Part shown: positions 33,612-42,438 of the stretch, one piece after another | Numbering within the stretch: the stretch's first letter is position 1 | How the letters are laid out: each line of letters begins with the position of its first letter | Source: Paenibacillus sp. FSL W8-0426 | GTDB lineage: Bacteria > Bacillota > Bacilli > Paenibacillales > Paenibacillaceae | Length of the DNA: 64,000 nt | Reading direction: 5' to 3' | Assembly: GCF_037969725.1 (NCBI RefSeq) | Contig: NZ_CP150203.1 | Span: 2,000,001-2,064,000 of the forward strand | Position numbers and translations under genes: made by a program | Notes under the pieces: generated by a model | What the model saw: only the letters and a program-made list of their open reading frames with translations | What the model was told of the DNA's origin: nothing | Database searches by the model: none

Positions 33612-35228
33612 ATGATTTCACAGAATGCAGCATCCAGATTTCGGGGGAAGATCAGGAGGTTCAAAAAGATAAGTCTCACCGCATTGCTCGGTGGGCTCGT
33701 TACCATTTCGGTTCTGATGACGTTAACCATTATGTTTATATCGTCGTACACTTCCCAGAAACAATCTTTGATCAACACAACGTTATCCTTGAATTATTCG
33801 AATGCCGTGCAGATGAGCAATACATTGGATGCGCTATTCAAATCCATGCAGAACAATCTGGCCCATGATGCCAGGTATTTCGCCGATCTCGACTATTCCG
33901 ATTCGCGAAAGCTGAATTCCGCATTGGACCTGATCAAGAACAGCAGCAATTACTTCAACTCGATGACATTGGTGGATTCGGACGGGCTTGTCCTTAGCAT
34001 ATCGCCGTATTCGGCCGATTCGGTTGGTTACCATGTTTCGTCAGAGGCTGCAAAGACAGCGCTCCGATTACAGGAACCGTACATATCTGAAGCGTACAAG
34101 ACGCCCCGGAAGAAACGCAGAATCGTATTTGTCAGCGAACCCGTCTTTGACGCGCATGGCAAATTCAAAGGAATGATCGGGGGCAACATCTATTTGCAGG
34201 ATCAGAATATTCTGAATCTGTTGTTCGGAAGCCAGATGAAAACAAGTCAAGGATCTCATTTTTTCATCGTGGACTCGAAAGGCACGCTCATTTATCATCC
34301 CGACACAGCGAGAATCGGGGAGAACATTAGCCGCAATACGGTCGTTTCCAAGCTGCTGAACAACGAGAAGGGCAAGGCACAATACAGAAATCTGGCTGGC
34401 GTCGATTCTCTCGCAGGTTACTATAAGGTGCCCACAACGGATTGGGGAGTGGTCGTGGTATCTCCGACCCAGACCGTATATGACCAGTTGAATCATCAAA
34501 TCGGGCTGCTTATCCTGTACACTTCCGTTCCTTTTTTGCTGCTGACCCTGATCGTCATTCGTGTTGCGAGACAACTCGCTCGTCCATTCGTATCGCTGAC
34601 CGATCTGGTGCAGCAGGTGGATCAAGGGAGAGTGGACTTGCCGATCATGAAGCCGCATTGGAACCGGGAAGCGGACTTGCTGAATCGTACAGTGCTGTCG
34701 GCATTGGCCAATTTCCGCAAGCAAAGGGAGCAGCTCACTTATGATGCAAGAACGGATGTTTTGACCGGAATGACCAACCGCAGAACGTTTGAAGAGGTCA
34801 TCCAGAATTGGTTGGACGAAGGCATCCGCTTTTCAATCGTGGTGCTCGATATCGACCGTTTCAAATCCATTAACGACACGTATGGGCACCATGCAGGTGA
34901 CGAAGTATTGAAGCATATCGCCAACCTGATCCGGTTATCGGTGCGCCCGGAGGATGTGAGTTCGCGATTCGGGGGCGAGGAATTCGTGGTATTGCTTCGT
35001 GATGCAGATACCAAAGAGGCCTATCAGATTGCGGAGAACATTCGCGTTTCGGTTGCAGGCAGCGTTATGCCCGTGGATCGGCAAGTGACGATTTCGGCAG
35101 GCATCGCCGAGCATCCCCTCCATTCTTCGTCCGCGAGCGAGCTGTTTCATCTCGCGGATACGGCCTTGTACAGGGCAAAGGAAGAGGGACGCAACCGTAC
35201 CGTAACGATAAAGGCTTTGCGAAAATAG
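33612..35228 (+). CDS. Membrane diguanylate cyclase with dCache sensor
   Basis: The 538-residue protein makes cyclic di-GMP. An N-terminal transmembrane helix (about residues 28-48) is followed by an extracellular double-Cache sensor (about 50-295), a second membrane helix (about 298-318), a HAMP-like linker, and a GGDEF domain (about 370-535). The catalytic motif is GGEEF, and RPED stands exactly five residues before it, so the allosteric inhibitory I-site is intact. The cyclase should be active and product-inhibited. GGGGGAACG precedes the ATG. It is a single gene with its own terminator. Confidence 0.94.
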   Translation: MISQNAASRFRGKIRRFKKISLTALLGGLVTISVLMTLTIMFISSYTSQKQSLINTTLSLNYSNAVQMSNTLDALFKSMQNNLAHDARYFADLDYSDSRKLNSALDLIKNSSNYFNSMTLVDSDGLVLSISPYSADSVGYHVSSEAAKTALRLQEPYISEAYKTPRKKRRIVFVSEPVFDAHGKFKGMIGGNIYLQDQNILNLLFGSQMKTSQGSHFFIVDSKGTLIYHPDTARIGENISRNTVVSKLLNNEKGKAQYRNLAGVDSLAGYYKVPTTDWGVVVVSPTQTVYDQLNHQIGLLILYTSVPFLLLTLIVIRVARQLARPFVSLTDLVQQVDQGRVDLPIMKPHWNREADLLNRTVLSALANFRKQREQLTYDARTDVLTGMTNRRTFEEVIQNWLDEGIRFSIVVLDIDRFKSINDTYGHHAGDEVLKHIANLIRLSVRPEDVSSRFGGEEFVVLLRDADTKEAYQIAENIRVSVAGSVMPVDRQVTISAGIAEHPLHSSSASELFHLADTALYRAKEEGRNRTVTIKALRK

Positions 35229-35237
35229 CGAAAAAAA

Positions 35238-35273
35238 AGAAGCTGATCCCGGACGAACGGGGTCGGCTTCTTT
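35238..35273 (+). terminator. Terminator of the diguanylate cyclase gene
   Basis: AGAAGCTGATCCC pairs with GGGGTCGGCTTCT across a short loop, followed by TTTCT. Confidence 0.85.
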
Positions 35274-35469
35274 CTGTGAAGATCGGCCTGCACGTCCTGC
35301 TGTTTGCTCTGAACCTCGTTGGTGACTAGGCGTTGTTGATGAGTTAGACCTTGGATGAAAAGAGTTTTATAATAGATTGAATGAAGGAAAACGATGGATC
35401 AAGTCTGCAAGAGCTATTACATAAGGTATCTTAACGGACGATTATGCAAGCGGATAAGGGGGGATTAGC

Positions 35470-35931
35470 GTGGTATGGGTTGACAAACTATTGCCGTTTA
35501 CGGAACACAATCTGCCGATGCTGGAGGATTGGTTTAAAGATGCAGAGGTTCAGCAGCGATTGGAGGGAATGCTTCCGTTAGGTGAATGGTACGAGCATGT
35601 GGAACGGCATCCCGGTTATCACGTGCGGATCGCGTATGCGGAGAGAGAAGTCGTGGGCATAATTATGCTCGAGCAGGATGAGCAAAATACGGGCAGCATT
35701 GCCGTCATAGTCAAACCATCCGTCAGGAACCAGGGATATGGCAGGGCAATGCTTGAAAAAGCAATGCAGCTCCCCGAGCTCAGGACGATTCATAAGTGGT
35801 ATGCGGGGATCGAAGCTGACAACGTCGCTTGTTTGAAATGTTTTCAGTCTGCCGGTTTTGTATTGGAAAACGAAGCTCCCGATGAAGACGGGTACTACTC
35901 TTTATGGTATTGCTCCGATATTCAAGCATAG
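35470..35931 (+). CDS. GNAT-family N-acetyltransferase
   Basis: The 153-residue GNAT protein carries the acetyl-CoA loop 'VRNQGYGRAMLEKAM' and 'AGIEADNVACLKCFQSAGF', the usual motifs A and B. The substrate is unknown. GTG start after AAGGGGGGATTAGC. A promoter-like TTAGAC-18-TATAAT lies about 100 bases upstream. It precedes the tetracycline efflux locus by only 65 bases, but that locus has its own leader and signals. Confidence 0.88.
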   Translation: MVWVDKLLPFTEHNLPMLEDWFKDAEVQQRLEGMLPLGEWYEHVERHPGYHVRIAYAEREVVGIIMLEQDEQNTGSIAVIVKPSVRNQGYGRAMLEKAMQLPELRTIHKWYAGIEADNVACLKCFQSAGFVLENEAPDEDGYYSLWYCSDIQA

Positions 35932-35996
35932 AGCGACAATGAAGAGCAGCAACTAAAAATGATAAATATAATTAATTTTATGTGGAGGGATTACTT

Positions 35997-36059
35997 ATGA
36001 AGTGCAATAAATATAACAGGGTACAAACCGAAGAGGGGAGCGTATCACTGACCCTATAA
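35997..36059 (+). CDS. Tetracycline efflux leader peptide
   Basis: This 20-codon frame begins [10 protein letters not shown] and ends EEGSVSLTL. From memory it is nearly identical to the leader peptide of plasmid tet(L) and Bacillus tetA(L) ([20 protein letters not shown]). Its ribosome site GGAGGG lies 7 bases before the ATG. In tet(L), translation of this leader controls re-initiation at the efflux gene. It was too short to be called as a normal gene; the match in sequence and position is the evidence. Confidence 0.93.
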   Translation: [20 protein letters not shown]

Positions 36060-36083
36060 ACTACGCTGCCTCATGTTTGGAGG
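36033..36083 (+). promoter_or_regulatory. Leader stem-loop for translational control of the efflux gene
   Basis: GAGG..AGCGTA (36033-36044) pairs with TACGCT.CCTC (36062-36072), enclosing the leader stop codon. The same CCTC could instead pair with GAGG of the efflux gene's ribosome site (36079-36083). The arrangement fits tet(L)-type re-initiation control; which pairing prevails cannot be judged by eye. Confidence 0.7.
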
Positions 36084-36089
36084 TAGAAT

Positions 36090-37466
36090 GTGAATACATC
36101 TCATTCACAATCAACTTTGCGACACAACCCCATTTTAATTTGGCTTTGTGTGCTTTCTTTTTTTAGCGTATTAAATGAAATGGTTCTGAACGTCTCATTA
36201 CCTGATATCGCCAATGATTTGAATAAACTTCCAGCGAGCACAAACTGGGTGAATACAGCTTTTATGTTGTCCTTTTCGGTTGGAACAGCGGTATATGGAA
36301 AGTTATCGGACCAACTGGGCATCAAAAAACTGCTCTTGTTTGGGATTATCGTCAATTGCTTCGGATCGGTAATCGGTTTTGTTGGTCACTCGTTCTTTCC
36401 CATCCTTATTCTTTCACGGTTTATTCAAGGGACGGGTGCAGCCGCATTTCCTGCACTCGTGATGGTTGTAGTTGCGCGCTATATCCCGAAAGAAAACAGG
36501 GGTAAAGCATTTGGTCTTATCGGATCCATAATCGCCATGGGGGAAGGGGTTGGACCGGCCATTGGTGGAATGATTGCCCATTACATCCATTGGTCATACT
36601 TGCTGCTTATCCCAACGATGACGATAATCACTGTGCCGTTTCTTGCAAAACTGTTGAAAAAGGATGAAGGAACAAAAGCTTATTTTGATAAAACGGGTAT
36701 TATATTGATGTCACTAGGCATTGTATTTTTTATGCTGTTTACAACGTCATTTACAATTTCTTTTCTTGTCATCAGCATTCTCTCTTTTCTGATATTTGTA
36801 AAACATATTAAGAAAGCTGAAAACCCTTTTGTCGATCCTGCACTGGGTAAAAATATTCCATTTATGATTGGAGTCCTTTGTGGCGGGCTAATCTTCGGTA
36901 CGGTAGCAGGTTTTGTCTCCATGGTCCCTTATATGATGAAAGATGTTCACCAGTTAAGTACTGCGGCTATCGGAAGCGGGATTATTTTTCCCGGAACGAT
37001 GAGTGTCATCCTCTTCGGTTACATTGGAGGATTGCTTGTTGATCGGAAAGGTCCTTTGGTTGTATTGACCATCGGAGTTGCCTTACTTTCCATCGGTTTT
37101 TTGATCGCTGCCTTATTTGCAGAAGCAGCACCATGGGTTATGACCATGGTATTGGTTTTGGTTTTTGGTGGGCTTTCATTTACTAAAACCGTTGTTTCTA
37201 CAATAGTGTCAAGCAGTTTAAAACAAAATGATGCTGGTGCCGGAATGAGTTTGCTCAATTTTACTAGCTTCTTATCAGAGGGAACAGGTATTGCGATCGT
37301 TGGCGGATTATTATCCGTACGTTTACTAGATCGAAGGCTGCTGCCTACAATAACTGAACCGCCTGCGTATTTGTATAGTAATATGCTCCTGCTTTTTCTG
37401 GGAATCATGATCATTAGCTGGTTGGTTACCTTAAGAATCTATAAGCGAACTCAGAGAAATATATAA
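36090..37466 (+). CDS. tet(L)-like: Tet(L)-type tetracycline/H+ antiporter (MFS, 14 TM)
   Basis: The 458-residue, 14-helix MFS exporter matches Tet(L)/Tet(K) along its length as I recall it: '[23 protein letters not shown]', '[31 protein letters not shown]' (motif A), '[37 protein letters not shown]' (motif C region) and '[18 protein letters not shown]'. Such proteins expel tetracycline-metal complexes and can exchange Na+ or K+ for protons. GTG start after GGAGG, also as in tet(L). The match is high but not identical, so it looks like a divergent relative. Its base composition is A+T-richer than the neighbours', suggesting acquisition. Confidence 0.93.
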   Translation: MNTSHSQSTLRHNPILIWLCVLSFFSVLNEMVLNVSLPDIANDLNKLPASTNWVNTAFMLSFSVGTAVYGKLSDQLGIKKLLLFGIIVNCFGSVIGFVGHSFFPILILSRFIQGTGAAAFPALVMVVVARYIPKENRGKAFGLIGSIIAMGEGVGPAIGGMIAHYIHWSYLLLIPTMTIITVPFLAKLLKKDEGTKAYFDKTGIILMSLGIVFFMLFTTSFTISFLVISILSFLIFVKHIKKAENPFVDPALGKNIPFMIGVLCGGLIFGTVAGFVSMVPYMMKDVHQLSTAAIGSGIIFPGTMSVILFGYIGGLLVDRKGPLVVLTIGVALLSIGFLIAALFAEAAPWVMTMVLVLVFGGLSFTKTVVSTIVSSSLKQNDAGAGMSLLNFTSFLSEGTGIAIVGGLLSVRLLDRRLLPTITEPPAYLYSNMLLLFLGIMIISWLVTLRIYKRTQRNI

Positions 37467-37500
37467 TAAAGGCCAATTCGGTCCACCGCTACAGCCAAAC

Positions 37501-38493
37501 CTACAGAATCGATGTCAATATGCGGTCGCATAACGCCATCGTGCCAATGTTGTCTTTCCCGCTGCTAAGAGGGGTTGCTCCGGTACGGCAGCATGCCATG
37601 AAATGGGCCATTTCGCCCACGAATCCCCGCAAATAAAGGTCGCGGTATGCACCGGACATGGGCGAGGCTGAAGGAGTGAAGACAGTATCCTGCTCTTCAA
37701 GGGATTTCCATGGGATATTCGATGAAGTGCGGGAGGAGTGCACGGTCAGGGTGTTGATCTCATCCGCAGAAGCAAACCCGTTATCAAAGGTGACCAGCAG
37801 GCTTTCGCTTTCGCGGGACCATGCACTCATGCCGGTAAAATAAATGCTGCCTGCTACACCGCTGTCGAACGCGATGGAAATGCTCTGGTTGATTTGACGT
37901 CCCGTTGTGGCCCGGGTTCCCGTTACCTCTACCGCTTCGCCGAAGAGGAAACGCATCAGATCGACCATGTGAATGGCGGCCAGTTTAATGAACTGTTCTT
38001 CATCTTCGCAAAACGGCGTGGAATCCACGGCGAAGCGCATTTGAAACGAACGGGCTTGTCCCAATTCGCGACGGTCGATCAACTCCTTTAATTTCATGTA
38101 AACGGGAGCATATCGTTTCATGAAACCAACCATGAGCACAACGCCGGCATCCTCGGCCAAGCGGGATAATTCCTCCGCTTCGGCGGCATTCCATCCCAGC
38201 GGTTTATCTACGTATACATGTTTGCCCGCACGAATGCAGTCGCGAACGAGAGCCGTCTGGTCATGCGGCTGTGCAACGACAACGACGCCATCGCAGTTTT
38301 CGTTGCGCAGCATTTTGAGCGCGTTGTCATACGCTTGGCCTTCGCTGCCGAATCGAAGCAACGCGGCCCGTGAACGTTCGATGCTGCGGGTGGATATGGC
38401 CTGAATCTTGGCTCCTGCTTCTACGGCAGCGGGCAGGATGTTGGTGGTGGCATGGAATCCTGCTCCGATAAAACAAAGTTTGGTCTGAGGCAA
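37501..38493 (-). CDS. Gfo/Idh/MocA-family oxidoreductase
   Basis: The 330-residue NAD(P)-dependent oxidoreductase has the Rossmann N terminus 'KLCFIGAGFHATTNILPAAVEAGAKIQAIST', the 'VVVVAQPHDQTALVRDCIRAGKHVYVDKPLG' segment with the catalytic lysine (EKP-type, here DKP), and a C-terminal beta-sheet domain. The substrate is probably a sugar or inositol derivative but is not readable. TTG 38493 is chosen because AAGGAGAG lies 7 bases before it; an ATG 20 codons upstream lacks a site. It reads convergently with the efflux gene. Confidence 0.88.
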   Translation of the reverse strand: MPQTKLCFIGAGFHATTNILPAAVEAGAKIQAISTRSIERSRAALLRFGSEGQAYDNALKMLRNENCDGVVVVAQPHDQTALVRDCIRAGKHVYVDKPLGWNAAEAEELSRLAEDAGVVLMVGFMKRYAPVYMKLKELIDRRELGQARSFQMRFAVDSTPFCEDEEQFIKLAAIHMVDLMRFLFGEAVEVTGTRATTGRQINQSISIAFDSGVAGSIYFTGMSAWSRESESLLVTFDNGFASADEINTLTVHSSRTSSNIPWKSLEEQDTVFTPSASPMSGAYRDLYLRGFVGEMAHFMACCRTGATPLSSGKDNIGTMALCDRILTSIL

Positions 38494-38582
38494 CGCCAAT
38501 CTCTCCTTGAAAATTTGATTTGTACATGATTTGGCTAATCTTGATGACATCATGTTTTAAGATAGCGGGTTCGCATTCGATT

Positions 38583-38604
38583 AAAAAGGACATATGTCCT
38601 TTTT
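38583..38604. promoter_or_regulatory. Perfect 22-bp palindrome between divergent genes
   Basis: AAAAAGGACAT is followed directly by ATGTCCTTTTT. It lies about 90 bases upstream of the oxidoreductase start and just before the tRNA-Leu promoter. It could be an operator or a hairpin terminator with T-runs on both strands. Confidence 0.6.
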
Positions 38605-38621
38605 TTTGATACAAAAATATA

Positions 38622-38650
38622 TTGCAATCGTGTAGAATAACCTGTATACT
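38622..38650 (+). promoter_or_regulatory. Sigma-A promoter of tRNA-Leu
   Basis: TTGCAA (38622-38627), a 17-base spacer and TATACT (38645-38650), 70 bases before the tRNA. Confidence 0.82.
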
Positions 38651-38720
38651 CTTAATTACGGTGAAACAAGCAATGGTTTGACCGGAGCATTTTCACATCA
38701 ATGAAAAAGCTGCATATTAT

Positions 38721-38805
<85 letters not shown>

Positions 38806-38811
38806 TCTCAG

Positions 38812-38857
38812 AAAAAGAATGGAAGAGTTGCACACGCAATTCTTCCATTCTTTTTTG
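38812..38857. terminator. Terminator after tRNA-Leu
   Basis: AAAAGAATGGAAGA-TTG pairs with CAA-TCTTCCATTCTTTT, with T-runs on both strands. It can also serve the convergent small membrane protein gene. Confidence 0.88.
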
Positions 38858-38867
38858 TTTGTTCAAC

Positions 38868-39059
38868 TCAACTTCGTTTTGTCTGCTGCTGTAAGTAATC
38901 TGCTGCCCAGAGGCCGGCAATCACGCCGGCCAGACCGCAAATCGCGACCGTGCCCATAAGGTGGTTTGGCTGGAAACGGAACAGGAACGAGATGCCGCTG
39001 CCCAGCGTCGTGCCGGCAAGAAAGCCGAGGGCGATGCCGATGTCCTTCGTGAATTTCAT
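38868..39059 (-). CDS. Small membrane protein, two TM segments
   Basis: This 63-residue protein, MKFTKDIGIALGFLAGTTLG..., has two hydrophobic, glycine-rich segments (about residues 6-28 and 32-53) and a charged C terminus. I do not recognise a family. The start is placed at ATG 39059 because CAGGTGA lies just before it; an upstream ATG adds 12 residues without a ribosome site. The terminator after tRNA-Leu serves its 3' end. Confidence 0.65.
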   Translation of the reverse strand: MKFTKDIGIALGFLAGTTLGSGISFLFRFQPNHLMGTVAICGLAGVIAGLWAADYLQQQTKRS

Positions 39060-39211
39060 AGATTCACCTGCTTCTGTTGTGGTAAGTGGTTGCAAAGTAG
39101 CAGAACTAGCGGTAAAGTGTGATCAGGAAAAATATAACATCGTTTTCCTTGTTTTCATTGTGCGCTTTAACCGAAGAAATATGCATGAACCCAGGACAGG
39201 AGGATGGAAGA

Positions 39212-40360
39212 ATGAATATGAACGAACGAATTGCGGACTGGAACAGGCGAGCCCAGGAATGCGATTGCGGACATGAGCATCGTGCGGTGGATATCCAGGT
39301 GGTCATGGAGCATGGTGCGATTCGCAAGGTGCCTGACTATTTGAGCCGGAAGTCATATCATCATGTGACGGTCGTTTATGATGCGAATACGGGGCCCATT
39401 GCCGCTTTTGGCGTGGTGCGGAGCCTTCGAGCAGCGGGAAACCGGGTGGATGAGATCTGTTTGAGACCTGCGGCTGCCGGAGATGTCATTGCCGACGAGG
39501 CGGCCATCGTACAGCTGCTTTTGGGCGTGCAGCAGGGAAGTCAAGCGATCATTGCGATCGGTTCCGGGACGATTCACGATGTCGTTCGTATCGTGTGCGC
39601 CAAAATGAACAAATCGTTTCTGTCGATTCCAACGGCAGCATCGGTGGATGGTTTTACGTCTGCGGGAGCGCCGCTCATCGTAAACGGGGTAAAGCAAACG
39701 TTTCAAGCGGTTCCGCCGGAAATCATTTTTGCCGACATCGACGTGTTTGCATCGGCACCCCAAGAGATGACGGCAGCAGGTTTCGGAGACATGCTCGGCA
39801 AATTTACGTCCCTTGCCGATTGGGAAGTATCCCGCGATCTTGGAGGAGAGCCATTCTGCCCTGTTGCATACCGGATGACCAAAGAGGCATTGGACGCGTG
39901 CATCGATCAGGTGGATGCGATTGCGGAGGGAAGTCAGGAAGGCGTGACTGCGCTGATGGATGCATTGATCATGTCAGGCATATCGATGCTGATCATCGAT
40001 CACTCTCGCCCGGCCTCCGGAGGGGAGCATCATGTATCCCATCGCTGGGAGATGGAGCTGATGGAGCTGGGTCGCAAACCGATTTTGCATGGGGCCAAAG
40101 TGGGTGTGGCTTGTGCGTTGTTGACGGGGAAATACAAGGAGCTTGTACGTACAACGAACGAGCGAGCCTTTCAGGTATACCACTCATTGCCCGAACAGGA
40201 GCAATTGTCTGCATGGTTGGGACAAGTTGGCGGGCCGACCACAACGGAAGAACTGGGCATTTCTCCGGAGATGGTGGAACGCGCTTTTGCGACCGCGCAT
40301 ACGCTTCGTGATCGCTATACGGGGCTCAAATATATGAACGAAGTCCTTTGTTCCAAATAA
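39212..40360 (+). CDS. araM: Glycerol-1-phosphate dehydrogenase (AraM/EgsA family)
   Basis: The 382-residue protein matches the AraM family, which reduces dihydroxyacetone phosphate to sn-glycerol-1-phosphate. In Bacillus this feeds heptaprenylglyceryl phosphate synthesis by PcrB. Key segments are 'AIIAIGSGTIHDVVRIVCAKMNKSFLSIPTAASVDGFTSAGAPLI' (NAD and phosphate binding) and metal ligands in 'ASGGEHHVSHRWEM'. ATG 39212 lies 8 bases after AGGAGG; the frame is open further upstream. No arabinose genes are nearby, so the symbol reflects family only. Confidence 0.9.
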   Translation: MNMNERIADWNRRAQECDCGHEHRAVDIQVVMEHGAIRKVPDYLSRKSYHHVTVVYDANTGPIAAFGVVRSLRAAGNRVDEICLRPAAAGDVIADEAAIVQLLLGVQQGSQAIIAIGSGTIHDVVRIVCAKMNKSFLSIPTAASVDGFTSAGAPLIVNGVKQTFQAVPPEIIFADIDVFASAPQEMTAAGFGDMLGKFTSLADWEVSRDLGGEPFCPVAYRMTKEALDACIDQVDAIAEGSQEGVTALMDALIMSGISMLIIDHSRPASGGEHHVSHRWEMELMELGRKPILHGAKVGVACALLTGKYKELVRTTNERAFQVYHSLPEQEQLSAWLGQVGGPTTTEELGISPEMVERAFATAHTLRDRYTGLKYMNEVLCSK

Positions 40361-40668
40361 CGGGTGCGAGATACATTTGTTTCGCGATGGCGGGGTTATT
40401 TGTCTTTTTGTTAGTTGTTAGTTGTACGTACAATTGTCTATATTTTTAATTTATGGTCGAACAAATTTTTTGGATTGTGTGTAATCAGACTTTTGTATGT
40501 ATTATTCACAACAGGCTTCAGGTTATTGAAGTTGAATTGCTCGACAAAACAAAATCGACAAAACAAAAAACACGGGATTTGGCCATTTCAGCCATATACC
40601 CGTGTTTTCTGTATTTAAGGTGACATTGGTTGTCGCAGGGTGCACTGCACCCGGACAGTCTGCTCCAT
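40361..40668. other. Gap with one convergent-gene terminator
   Basis: 308 bases without a gene. A terminator hairpin, AAAACACGGG/CCCGTGTTTT (40567-40608), lies between the convergent araM and tandem-HTH genes, with A- and T-runs on both sides. A perfect dyad, GGGTGCACTGCACCC, lies at 40638-40652, just past the end of the HTH gene. Confidence 0.65.
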
Positions 40669-41265
40669 TTAGTTGCTGCGGCGATCTTTCAAGATGACAT
40701 CTGCAAACAATATCGTTTTTGGAATGCGGAAAAATTGTTCCGCCTGTTCCTGAAACGCAGCGGAAGGCAGCGTTCCCTGATGCAGCCATTTGCGAAAAGT
40801 GCCGGGGTGAACCCCGATCCAGTGGCTGACATCTGTCACCGACAAATCATGGACCATGCATAAGCCTGTCAGAATACGGTTGCTAACCGGAGAACGGGTC
40901 ACCGTACGCTTCATGAAACGGGAAGGCTCAGGCTGGCAAATTACCGGGCTTTTGCGAACGACTTCTTCATTGAAAAGAATGTGGCGCGGGTAGCCGAGCA
41001 ATTGGCAGGCCTTGTCCAGATTGGTACTGCCGGGTATCCGCCCTTCGTATACCCAGGCGCTTACGCTCCGGGACGAAATGGACAGGTCTTCGGCCAGCTG
41101 GGACAACTTGATGTCATTGGCCATCAGCACGGCAAGAAGAACGCGATTACGGATTTGACAGCGTGTCGGTTTGCGGAATCGTTTCACACGGACGCCTTTA
41201 CCCAAGTATTTACGGTTGATCAGAGACCACGCCTGGATGGAATGTTGTTCTGGTTGATTAGGCAT
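40669..41265 (-). CDS. Protein with two tandem Xre-like HTH repeats
   Basis: The 198-residue basic protein contains the same roughly 60-residue module twice, at about 40-100 and 129-189. Each runs NR(V/I)L, a helix-turn-helix, then W(V/L)xxGxxP and ILF: 'SVSAWVYEGRIPG...HILFNE' and 'TFRKWLHQGTLPS...TILFAD'. Both modules resemble Xre/Cro-type HTH domains, so one chain could bind a direct or inverted repeat. I know no characterised family with this arrangement. The start is at ATG 41265, close after GGAGG. A long non-coding stretch lies upstream. Confidence 0.8.
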   Translation of the reverse strand: MPNQPEQHSIQAWSLINRKYLGKGVRVKRFRKPTRCQIRNRVLLAVLMANDIKLSQLAEDLSISSRSVSAWVYEGRIPGSTNLDKACQLLGYPRHILFNEEVVRKSPVICQPEPSRFMKRTVTRSPVSNRILTGLCMVHDLSVTDVSHWIGVHPGTFRKWLHQGTLPSAAFQEQAEQFFRIPKTILFADVILKDRRSN

Positions 41266-41695
41266 ATTTCCTCCGATTTTTTTAAACAAATACTACAATA
41301 AGAACAGGGGTACTTTCAAGTGCCAGGTGCACCGTTTTGCAAACGCGAACCGCGATGGCGCATGGCCGGGGGGGAGTTATGGACTAGAAGTTTGTCCGTG
41401 GACTTCCTAGTATATTCCTAGATTACAATGATTCACTAAATTTTCAGAGTTAAAAGAAGCTGTAGAAACATCAAAATGATTCTATAAGACTATTCTTAGG
41501 ACTATTTTACTTTTTCCGAATTTTTGTTGATATGATGCGGTTTGTTTACCTCTATTAGCCAATGTTTTCCGGATTCACCTTTCACTTTTTAATGTGATTA
41601 TGCGCAAATCGGCAATCGCATTTCCACGGTTTGCACCAGGCAACTGGTTGGTCAAAATCTCTTAACCGTGCATATCTTGTACAGAGGATCAAGAG
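41266..41695. other. Non-coding stretch upstream of the tandem-HTH and holin genes
   Basis: 430 bases, A+T-rich in the middle, without a convincing gene. Near the ends are imperfect inverted copies: TGCCAGGTGCACCG at about 41319 and, on the other strand, TGCCTGGTGCAAACCG at about 41620-41645. TTCCTAG occurs twice about 10 bases apart near 41408. The function is unknown; operators for the HTH protein are possible. Confidence 0.45.
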
Positions 41696-42247
41696 ATGGG
41701 GGGGAGCATTGTGCAACCAGCCGTGAATACCTTTGCAGCCATTTCAGGAGCTATTGTTACGTTTGCTTTTGGTGGATGGGATCAGCTGCTCAGTCTGTTG
41801 GCCGTTGCCATGGCCATAGATTACATTACGGGTATTGCTGCAGCTGTAAGGTCGGGTACCGGTTTGAACAGTAATGTCGGTTTCTGGGGGCTTGCCCGCA
41901 AGGGGCTTATGCTCACGGTCATCCTTCTCGCTCACCGGATCGATCTGTTAATGGGAATGGATATCATCAAGGGCGGGGCGATTTATTTCTATTTGGTCAA
42001 CGAGCTGATTTCGATTACGGAAAATTATGCCAAAATCGGTCTTCCGCTGCCCGAGAAACTTCGTCAGGCCATTACGGTACTGAAAAAGAAAGAAGGCATC
42101 TCGGATCAGGAATGGTCACGGTCTGGCGCCAAGTCTGAGTCGGAGAGCGAAGCCAAACCGCCGGTTTCTGACCAGAAGCAGCCCGAATCCCGGTTGCCCG
42201 AGTCGGAACGAGCGAAGAACGTGAAGGACTCGGACGAGTCCAACTAA
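41696..42247 (+). CDS. Holin-like membrane protein (toxin secretion/phage lysis family)
   Basis: The 183-residue protein matches the phage_holin_4-type family: 'LLSLLAVAMAIDYITGIAAAVRSGTGLNSNVGFWGLARKGLMLTVILLAHRID' and 'YLVNELISITENYAKIGLPLPEKLRQAITVLKK'. It has about three hydrophobic segments, then a charged serine/glutamate/lysine-rich tail (residues 135-183) longer than usual. No endolysin or phage gene is adjacent. AGAGGA precedes ATG 41696; GTG 41711 is an alternative start. It may be domesticated or part of a cell-wall export function. Confidence 0.85.
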   Translation: MGGSIVQPAVNTFAAISGAIVTFAFGGWDQLLSLLAVAMAIDYITGIAAAVRSGTGLNSNVGFWGLARKGLMLTVILLAHRIDLLMGMDIIKGGAIYFYLVNELISITENYAKIGLPLPEKLRQAITVLKKKEGISDQEWSRSGAKSESESEAKPPVSDQKQPESRLPESERAKNVKDSDESN

Positions 42248-42438
42248 ATCCCTGCCTGAAATGCTTCTCGTATTCTCTGGGAGAACGTTTCCAGTATCCT
42301 TTTACAATAGCAAACGTTATGGTATATTTTGAATACAGCAACGTTGCTCCGATCTTCCGCTTAAGAAGGAAGCACCCGTGGATCAACGATGGATTTACGC
42401 AAGGATATGGATTATACGCAGAAGAGGAGCCGTCTACG

